Source: Syntrophomonadaceae bacterium (GTDB lineage: Bacteria > Bacillota > Dethiobacteria > DTU022 > UBA8154). Taken from it: a stretch of 5,056 nt of DNA. The notes below the pieces were generated by a model. That model had not been told where the DNA came from. It worked only from the letters and a program-made list of their open reading frames with translations, and did not search any database. Position 1 is the stretch's first letter. Every line of letters begins with the position of its first letter. Location of the stretch: positions 1-5,056 of the forward strand of contig PWWY01000168.1 in the NCBI GenBank assembly GCA_003561325.1, given 5' to 3'. This document shows, one piece after another, positions 1-5,056 of this stretch. The position numbers and the translations under genes are program-made.

Positions 1-505
1 CGGAAAGCTCTTTGCGTACGAGCATTACGGGATCATCCCGGACATTTTTACCCTGGCGAAGTCCCTGGGCGGAGGCCTGCCCATCGGTGCCATGCTCTGC
101 ACCGACTCCGTTGCTGCCGGGTTTTCACCGGGCGACCACGCTTACACCTTTGGGGGAAATCCCGTGGTCTGCGCTGCGGCTTCGGCCGTGATGGATCAGT
201 TCACCCAGGAAGGTTTCCTGGAGACGGTTGAGGGCAAAGGTCAACGGCTGGTGCAAGGGCTCACCCGCTTGAAAGAACGCTTCCCGGCAGAGATCCAGGA
301 AGTCCGGGGCCTGGGCCTCATGATCGGGCTGCAGGTCAGCGGCCAGGGTAAGCGCGTACAGGGTCGGGCCATGGAGAAAGGTCTGCTGATCAATTGTATC
401 GGTGAAAACGTTCTTCGCTTGCTGCCGCCCCTGAACGTTTCGGAAGAAGATCTAGAACAGGCGGTAGACATTTTGGGCGAAGTTTTTGAGGAAAGCAGGC
501 CGTAA
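1..505 (+). CDS. argD: Acetylornithine aminotransferase, C-terminal part (5' end outside window)
   Basis: This is a PLP-dependent class III aminotransferase that converts N-acetylglutamate semialdehyde and glutamate to N-acetylornithine and 2-oxoglutarate in the cytosol; many ArgD proteins also act in lysine synthesis. The first full codon is at base 2, giving the last 167 residues, roughly the C-terminal 40% of a family of about 390-400. The fragment opens at GKLFAYEHYGI, which in the family follows the DE.Q PLP-pocket motif. Next comes LAKSLGGG, with the presumed Schiff-base lysine at fragment residue 20 (bases 59-61). TFGGNP at fragment residues 49-54 is the phosphate-contacting segment from the partner subunit. 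The C-terminal domain contains VRGLGLMIGLQV and ends with GLLINC...NVLRLLPPLNVSEEDLEQAV, typical of ArgD. HAY precedes TFGGNP where HGS or HAS is more usual, a mild variant. The gene stops 39 bases before argF. A related ornithine or 4-aminobutyrate aminotransferase is less likely given the arg context. Confidence 0.93.
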   Translation, partial: GKLFAYEHYGIIPDIFTLAKSLGGGLPIGAMLCTDSVAAGFSPGDHAYTFGGNPVVCAAASAVMDQFTQEGFLETVEGKGQRLVQGLTRLKERFPAEIQEVRGLGLMIGLQVSGQGKRVQGRAMEKGLLINCIGENVLRLLPPLNVSEEDLEQAVDILGEVFEESRP

Positions 506-529
506 GAGGCAACAGGCAATTTTGTCAGA

Positions 530-535
530 GGGAGG
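530..535 (+). promoter_or_regulatory. Shine-Dalgarno of argF, decides the start
   Basis: GGGAGG ends 9 bases before the ATG at 545. An in-frame TTG at 536 directly abuts this sequence with no spacer, so it cannot be served by it. This favours ATG 545 over the longer reading. Confidence 0.8.
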
Positions 536-544
536 TTGTCGCCA

Positions 545-1474
545 ATGGAAACATTGCGCGGTCGGCATTTTTTGACCCTGCAGGATTTGATGCCCGAGGA
601 AATAACGGCTGTGCTCGAACGTTCCCGGGAACTGAAGGAAAAACAGCAGCGCGGTATACCCCACCACCTTTTAGAAGGTAAAACCCTGGGCATGATTTTT
701 CAAAAACCTTCCACCCGGACCCGGGTTTCCTTCGAAGTGGGCATGTGGCAGCTGGGAGGGCATGCCCTGTTTCTCAGCAGCCAGGAACTGCAGATGGGGA
801 GGGGAGAGCCGGTACGTGATACTGCCGCCGTGCTTTCTCGCTATGTCGATGGGATCATGGTGCGTACGTTCGAACACGAGCAGGTGGAAGAGCTGGCCGC
901 ACATGCCGGGGTTCCGGTCATCAACGCCCTGACCGACTACCTGCATCCCTGCCAGGTTTTGGCTGATTTGCTGACCATTGAAGAAAAGCTCGGACGCTTG
1001 CACGGGGTTAAGGTGGGTTATGTGGGAGACGGAAACAATGTGGCCCATTCACTGCTGCTGGGATGTTCACGCATGGGCATGGAGATCCGGGTTGGCGCCC
1101 CCCCCGGCCACGGGCCCAAGAGAGAAGTGGTGGAGCGGGCGAAAGAAAACAGCCGCCGCTGGGGAGGACAGGTCCTGGTCACGGAAGACCCGGTCCAGGC
1201 CGTCGATGGTGTTGACGTTGTTTATACCGATGTCTGGGCCAGCATGGGCCAGGACCAGGAGAAGGCGGCCCGCAAACAAATTTTCCAATCTTACCAGGTG
1301 AACCAGCAGCTTTTAAACCAAGCCTCTGCTGCGGCGCTGGTCATGCACTGCCTGCCGGCTTACCGGGGAGAAGAAATAACGGCAGATGTCCTGGAAGGAG
1401 ACCGTGCGGTGGTGCTGGACCAGGCGGAGAACCGGCTCCACGCCCAGAAGGGTCTGCTGGCGTTGATCATGTAA
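545..1474 (+). CDS. argF: Ornithine carbamoyltransferase (anabolic)
   Basis: This cytosolic enzyme transfers the carbamoyl group of carbamoyl phosphate to ornithine, giving citrulline and phosphate; the family is normally a trimer. The 309 residues fit the usual 300-335. The N-terminal carbamoyl-phosphate domain carries FQKPSTRTR, with STRTR at residues 56-60, then MVRTF (105-109) and HPCQ (134-137). The ornithine domain carries NNVAHS (164-169), D229 with the SMG loop (233-235), and HCLPAYRGEEI beginning at H268, whose cysteine is a catalytic-site residue in the family. HPCQ, SMG and HCLP together separate it from aspartate carbamoyltransferase. I chose ATG 545 because it has the correctly spaced ribosome site; TTG 536 would add only three residues. 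It lies between argD and argG, which supports an anabolic rather than arginine-deiminase role. Nothing in the sequence looks damaged. Confidence 0.97.
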   Translation: METLRGRHFLTLQDLMPEEITAVLERSRELKEKQQRGIPHHLLEGKTLGMIFQKPSTRTRVSFEVGMWQLGGHALFLSSQELQMGRGEPVRDTAAVLSRYVDGIMVRTFEHEQVEELAAHAGVPVINALTDYLHPCQVLADLLTIEEKLGRLHGVKVGYVGDGNNVAHSLLLGCSRMGMEIRVGAPPGHGPKREVVERAKENSRRWGGQVLVTEDPVQAVDGVDVVYTDVWASMGQDQEKAARKQIFQSYQVNQQLLNQASAAALVMHCLPAYRGEEITADVLEGDRAVVLDQAENRLHAQKGLLALIM

Positions 1475-1479
1475 ATATG

Positions 1480-1489
1480 AAGGGGTGAT
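1480..1489 (+). promoter_or_regulatory. Strong Shine-Dalgarno of argG
   Basis: AAGGGGTGAT matches the 16S anti-SD complement AAGGAGGTGAT except for one missing A, and stands just before ATG 1493. It occupies most of the 18-base argF-argG gap, leaving no room for a terminator or promoter. Confidence 0.8.
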
Positions 1490-1492
1490 AAC

Positions 1493-2719
1493 ATGCCGAA
1501 GAAAGTCGTCCTGGCCTATTCGGGAGGCCTGGACACCTCCGTCATCCTCAAATGGTTAATTGAAGAATACGGGTACGAGGTCATTGCTTTTGCCGCTGAC
1601 CTGGGCCAGGGTGCCGGCGAACTGGACGGCCTGGAAGAAAAGGCGGTGAACACCGGCGCGGCCAAGGTGATCGTCAGGGATCTTCGCCGCGTCTTTTTAG
1701 AAGAATATGTTTTTCCCATGCTGCGGGCGGGGGCTGTCTACGAAGGAAAGTACATGCTGGGAACATCGATCGCCCGACCGTTGATCGCGCGGGCCATGGT
1801 GCAGGTTGCCCTGGGTGAAGGGGCCGAAGCCGTTGCCCACGGGGCCACGGGCAAGGGCAACGACCAGGTTCGCTTCGAATTGACCGTCAAGGCCCTGGCC
1901 CCGCAATTAAAAATCATCGCGCCCTGGCGGATCTGGGCGATCCGGTCGCGTCATGATGCCCTGGAATATGCTGCACAACACCGCATTCCCGTGCCTGTTA
2001 CGGCGGAAAAACCCTACAGCATGGACCGGAATCTCTGGCATATCAGCTACGAAGGGGGCATCCTGGAAGATCCGGCCCAGGAGCCACCGGAAGAGATGTT
2101 CCTCTTGACCCGTTCCCCGCGCGAGGCGCCTGCAGAGCCTGAAGTGATCGAGATCTCTTTTGAAAAAGGGGTCCCCGTGGGCTTAAACGGTGAATCGCTG
2201 GAACCTGTGCAGCTGCTGACCCGGCTCAACGAAATCGGCGGCAAGCATGCTCTTGGGCGTACAGATATCGTGGAAAACCGCCTGGTCGGAATGAAATCCC
2301 GGGGGGTGTATGAAACGCCGGGAGGGACACTGCTGTATTTTGCCCACCGGGAACTGGAACACCTGACCATCGACCGGGAAACCCTGCATTACAAGGAGGC
2401 GGTCGCCTTGAAATATGCCGAAATCATTTATAACGGCACCTGGTATTCTTCCTTGCGCAGGGCGCTGGATGCATTTATCGCGAATACCCAGGAGAAGGTC
2501 ACGGGCGAGGTAAAACTCAAGCTCTACAAGGGAAACATTAGCCTGGTCGCTCGAAAGTCTCCTTTTTCCCTCTACCATCCTGAACTGGCCACATTCGAAG
2601 CCGATGACCTCTACGACCAAAAAGATGCGGGAGGTTTTATCAACCTTTACGGGTTGCCGCTCCAGGTAGATGGGATGCTGCGGCAAACCTGGAAAGACGA
2701 GGTGGAAAAAGAAAATTGA
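1493..2719 (+). CDS. argG: Argininosuccinate synthase
   Basis: This enzyme condenses citrulline with aspartate, using ATP and releasing AMP and pyrophosphate, to give argininosuccinate in the cytosol. The 408 residues match the usual length of the type I family (about 395-410). The N-terminal ATP-pyrophosphatase domain begins with the P-loop-like motif AYSGGLDTS (residues 8-16), which binds [17 protein letters not shown], with TGKGNDQ at 119-125, is the citrulline/aspartate-binding signature. LWHISYEGG at 181-189 and LEDP follow. The C-terminal synthetase and multimerisation domain has [24 protein letters not shown], then [19 protein letters not shown] and the end segment [12 protein letters not shown]. 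The ATG is certain: a near-perfect ribosome site precedes it and the first motif starts within eight residues. The final codons and the TGA overlap the TTG start of argH. No key residue is missing. Confidence 0.98.
   Translation: MPKKVVLAYSGGLDTSVILKWLIEEYGYEVIAFAADLGQGAGELDGLEEKAVNTGAAKVIVRDLRRVFLEEYVFPMLRAGAVYEGKYMLGTSIARPLIARAMVQVALGEGAEAVAHGATGKGNDQVRFELTVKALAPQLKIIAPWRIWAIRSRHDALEYAAQHRIPVPVTAEKPYSMDRNLWHISYEGGILEDPAQEPPEEMFLLTRSPREAPAEPEVIEISFEKGVPVGLNGESLEPVQLLTRLNEIGGKHALGRTDIVENRLVGMKSRGVYETPGGTLLYFAHRELEHLTIDRETLHYKEAVALKYAEIIYNGTWYSSLRRALDAFIANTQEKVTGEVKLKLYKGNISLVARKSPFSLYHPELATFEADDLYDQKDAGGFINLYGLPLQVDGMLRQTWKDEVEKEN
2699..2705 (+). promoter_or_regulatory. Probable Shine-Dalgarno of argH, inside argG
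   Basis: GAGGTGG lies within the last argG codons, about 10-13 bases before the TTG at 2716. The spacing is slightly long. Together with the 4-base TTGA overlap it suggests reinitiation by ribosomes finishing argG. Confidence 0.6.
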
Positions 2720-4182
2720 GTTCCGGGAACGAGCAAGACCATTCTTTTTTTGCAGGGAAAGAAAAGGATTCGACCAAGCCCTGGGGAGGGCGCTTCCAAA
2801 AAAGACTTCACGCAGAAATGGAGGCTTTTGCGGCATCCCTTCCCTTTGACAGGAGGTTGGCCGAAGAAGATCTTACGGGCAGCCTGGTGCACTGCCGCAT
2901 GTTGATGCGGGCCGGGATCATTTCAGCAGAAGAAGGGGCGCTGATCGAAGAGGGTCTAGAAGCAATTCAAAGGGAAGTGGAAGAAGGCACCTTCCCTTTT
3001 GACCTATCGATGGAAGATATTCACATGAACATAGAAAAACGTCTAATTGAATACATCGGGCCTGTAGGAGGAAAACTGCACACCGCCCGCAGCCGCAATG
3101 ACCAGGTGGCGCTGGATATGCATCTTTTCGTGAAAAAGGAAATCATTGCCGTGGAACGCCTGCTTCGCTCTTTCCAGGCAGAAATAGTAAAGCTTTCCGA
3201 AAAGGTCCAGGAAGTGATTATCCCGGGCTATACCCACCTGCAGCGCGCACAACCGGTTTTACTTTCTCATCACCTCATGGCGTATTTCTGGATGCTGCAG
3301 CGTGACCGGGAACGTTTTGGAGATCTTTATCAGCGGGCTGATCTCATGCCGCTGGGCTCCGGCGCCCTCAGTGGCACCAGCTTTCCCATTGATCGGGAAT
3401 TCGCTGCGCAGGAGCTGGGTTTTGAACATCTCTATGAGAACAGCATGGACGCGGTGAGCGACCGCGACTTCGTGATCGAATTCATTTCTCATGCAGCGTT
3501 GCTCATGATGCACCTCAGTCGTTTGAGCGAAGAACTGATCATCTGGTCTTCCCAGGAGTTTTCATTTATCGAGCTCAGTGATGAGTTTGCCACGGGGAGC
3601 AGCATGATGCCCCAGAAAAAAAACCCCGACTTTCTCGAGCTGGTGCGGGGTAAAACAGGCCGGGTTTACGGCAACCTGGTGGCTTTGCTCACGGTGTTTA
3701 AAGGACTGCCCTTAACATACAACAAAGATATGCAGGAAGATAAGGAGCCCCTTTTTGATACCGTGGATACGGTGAAGACCATTGTAAAGATCTTTCCTGC
3801 CATGCTCTCTTCCCTGGAAATCAAGCGGGACAACATTGAACAGGCGCTAGACCAGGATTTCTCCACCGCGACGGAACTGGCTGACTACCTGGCCGGGCAA
3901 GGGGTCCCGTTTCGAGAGGCCCACGGCATCGTGGGGGCTGTCGTGCGCTACTGCCTTGATCAAGGGAAAACGCTGCAGCAGCTGACTGTAGAAGAGCTTT
4001 CCAGTTTTCATCCGCATCTCCGGGAGCCGCAGGCACAGGATCGTTTAAAGCCCCGCGCGGCGGTTGAAGCACGAACCAGCCGGGGAGGGACATCGCCGGG
4101 CGCCCTGGTGAAACAACTGCAGCAGGCCAAACTGTGCCTGGGGAAAAGTGCATTTCACCAGGCAGGAAAAAAGAGCGATTGA
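2716..4182 (+). CDS. argH: Argininosuccinate lyase
   Basis: This enzyme splits argininosuccinate into arginine and fumarate, the last step of the pathway; it belongs to the fumarase/aspartase superfamily, whose tetramers build active sites from three subunits. The family marks appear in order: WGGRF near residue 23, HTARSRNDQ at 122-130, THLQ at 173-176 with the conserved catalytic-site H174, [15 protein letters not shown], and the signature [11 protein letters not shown] at 294-304, whose paired serines 295/296 include the catalytic base of the mobile loop. The C-terminal domain has the usual RTSRGGTSP segment. At 488 residues it is about 20-30 longer than typical: roughly 20 extra residues precede WGGRF and a short basic tail ends the protein. 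TTG 2716 is the only ATG, GTG or TTG codon in frame before WGGRF; the next ATG would delete that motif. TTG starts are often weak, so output may depend on coupling to argG. Confidence 0.96.
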   Translation: MSSGNEQDHSFFAGKEKDSTKPWGGRFQKRLHAEMEAFAASLPFDRRLAEEDLTGSLVHCRMLMRAGIISAEEGALIEEGLEAIQREVEEGTFPFDLSMEDIHMNIEKRLIEYIGPVGGKLHTARSRNDQVALDMHLFVKKEIIAVERLLRSFQAEIVKLSEKVQEVIIPGYTHLQRAQPVLLSHHLMAYFWMLQRDRERFGDLYQRADLMPLGSGALSGTSFPIDREFAAQELGFEHLYENSMDAVSDRDFVIEFISHAALLMMHLSRLSEELIIWSSQEFSFIELSDEFATGSSMMPQKKNPDFLELVRGKTGRVYGNLVALLTVFKGLPLTYNKDMQEDKEPLFDTVDTVKTIVKIFPAMLSSLEIKRDNIEQALDQDFSTATELADYLAGQGVPFREAHGIVGAVVRYCLDQGKTLQQLTVEELSSFHPHLREPQAQDRLKPRAAVEARTSRGGTSPGALVKQLQQAKLCLGKSAFHQAGKKSD

Positions 4183-4213
4183 GGGAATACTATCATTAGG
4201 GGAGTTAGGATGG

Positions 4214-4220
4214 AAAGGAG
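4214..4220 (+). promoter_or_regulatory. Shine-Dalgarno of the Usp gene, decides the start
   Basis: AAAGGAG sits 9 bases before ATG 4230, supporting that start over the in-frame ATG at 4245, which would be 24 bases away. The whole argH-usp gap is 47 bases and shows no inverted repeat followed by a T-run. Confidence 0.75.
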
Positions 4221-4229
4221 CTGGGTTTT

Positions 4230-5056
4230 ATGTCCGATCATGCCATGTTCAAAAAGGTGCTTTTAGCCATGGACTCATCTTCTGCAGCCCTGGAATTATT
4301 TAACTGCATCCCCGATCTAAAAAAAATGGGTCTGCAGGACCTGCTCATCGTGCATGCCGTCAACATGGAGTCTCTGCGCGGTGAAGAAATCAGCGCGTAC
4401 AAGGAGAGGTTTACGAAGAGGCTGGAGGACAAGATTAAGGCCATCGAGCAAGAAAACATCGGCGTGAAGCTTCTGATCACGGCAGGAAACCCTTCGGAAG
4501 AGATCGTTAAAGCAGCTGATGCTGAGAACGTGGACCTGATTTTAATCGGTTCCATCGGTGAAAGCATCATCAGGGAAATTTTCCTGGGGAGTACCGTAAA
4601 AGAATTGATCCGCCTGTCCAGGAAGCCTGTCCTCGTGGAAAAATTCATTACGCTGGGTGAGAGGACCCGCCGTATCCCGATCTTTCTGCAGAAATGGGCC
4701 ACGGTGATGCTCCCAACAGATTTTTCCGAGTCCTCTGAAGCGGTTTACCAGAAATTTCTGGACAATGCGGAGAAGCTGCACCGGGTTATCCTGCTGCATG
4801 TGATTGAAAAGGGGCAAACGGAGCAGGACATCAAAAAGCAGACAGAGAATGCCCAAAAGCACCTGCAGACATGGGAGGAAAAGTTCAAAGCCAGGGGTGT
4901 GGATGTGGAGTTTAAGATCTCTACGGGTGTCGCATCACAGCAGATCAACGACATCGCTGAATTTGAGGGCGTAACCATGATCGCCATGCCGACCCGCGGT
5001 CTGGGTTATTTTGCGAACTTATTGATTGGAAGCACGGCTGACGCCGTGGTTCGCCG
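4230..5056 (+). CDS. Tandem-domain universal stress protein (3' end outside window)
   Basis: No stop occurs before the window edge; 275 codons are visible and, from two domains of about 140 residues, only a short C-terminal piece is probably missing. The UspA fold is a cytosolic alpha/beta nucleotide-binding domain; the role of this member cannot be told from sequence. Domain 1 (about residues 6-133) starts FKKVLLAMDSS, with the adenine-side aspartate D15, and has GSIG..LGST at 107-122, which fits the ATP motif G-2x-G-9x-G(S/T) exactly, ending in RKPVLVEK. A linker of about 25 residues leads to domain 2, beginning ATVMLPTDFSESS with D164. Its motif is PTRG..IGST (254-269): the second and third glycines are kept but P254 replaces the first. 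No signal peptide or membrane segment is seen. It follows argH on the same strand with no visible terminator, so it may be read from the arg transcript, but a functional link to arginine is unproven. Confidence 0.9.
   Translation, partial: MSDHAMFKKVLLAMDSSSAALELFNCIPDLKKMGLQDLLIVHAVNMESLRGEEISAYKERFTKRLEDKIKAIEQENIGVKLLITAGNPSEEIVKAADAENVDLILIGSIGESIIREIFLGSTVKELIRLSRKPVLVEKFITLGERTRRIPIFLQKWATVMLPTDFSESSEAVYQKFLDNAEKLHRVILLHVIEKGQTEQDIKKQTENAQKHLQTWEEKFKARGVDVEFKISTGVASQQINDIAEFEGVTMIAMPTRGLGYFANLLIGSTADAVVR

Noticed and set aside
536..544. TTG at 536 as the argF start
   Set aside because: It touches the Shine-Dalgarno GGGAGG with no spacer; ATG 545 is properly spaced.
506..544. ArgR operator (ARG box) or terminator between argD and argF
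   Set aside because: No palindromic TGAAT...ATTCA-like sequence and no GC hairpin with T-run is present; any operator most likely lies upstream of the window.
241..693. Minus-strand open frame opposite argD and argF
   Set aside because: The translation is rich in Arg and Ser, as expected of an antisense shadow, and both opposing genes are certain.
978..1301. Plus-strand frame inside argF in a second frame
   Set aside because: It overlaps the conserved ornithine-binding domain of argF, and its Trp/Arg-rich product resembles no known protein.
2183..2836. Long minus-strand open frame opposite the argG 3' end and argH 5' end
   Set aside because: It lies entirely opposite two well-supported genes, its translation shows no recognisable family, and moderately GC-rich genes often leave such antisense frames.
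3616..3623. Run of eight A in argH as a frameshift site
   Set aside because: The run encodes the conserved QKKN of the MPQKKNP signature, the frame continues intact on both sides, and no downstream stimulatory structure was evident.
4188..4196. TACTAT/TATCAT as a -10 box for a usp promoter
   Set aside because: No TTGACA-like -35 element stands 16-18 bases upstream, so the match is not better than chance.

Overview
The window is a stretch of an arginine biosynthesis operon followed by a stress-protein gene, all on the + strand and tightly packed. In order: the 3' end of argD (acetylornithine aminotransferase), complete argF (ornithine carbamoyltransferase), argG (argininosuccinate synthase), argH (argininosuccinate lyase), then most of a tandem-domain universal stress protein (Usp) gene that runs off the right edge. 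No gap between genes exceeds about 50 bases. I see no RNA genes, mobile elements, CRISPR arrays or long repeats.

The four arg genes cover the second half of the pathway. ArgD makes N-acetylornithine, ArgF carbamoylates ornithine to citrulline, ArgG joins citrulline to aspartate, and ArgH splits the product into arginine and fumarate. The deacetylation step (argJ or argE) and the early steps (argB, argC) are not in view and probably lie upstream of argD, as in many argCJBD-FGH clusters. The argF-argG gap is 18 bases, and argG and argH overlap by 4 bases (TTGA), so translation there is probably coupled. No terminator or internal promoter is convincing, and the operon promoter and any ArgR operator must lie outside the window.

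The gene order, the strong purine-rich Shine-Dalgarno sequences (for example AAGGGGTGAT before argG), a TTG start and the moderately GC-rich sequence suggest a Firmicutes-type bacterium, perhaps of the Clostridia (Moorella/Desulfotomaculum-like). This lineage call is inference from general style, not from a database match.

The arg genes are ordinary, with all the key motifs I checked intact. The points worth a second look are small: an N-terminally extended ArgH with a TTG start, a two-domain Usp in which only the first domain keeps the full ATP-binding glycine motif, a possible short overlapping upstream ORF at the Usp start, and the placement of a Usp gene directly behind an arginine operon. 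I found no convincing undescribed system.
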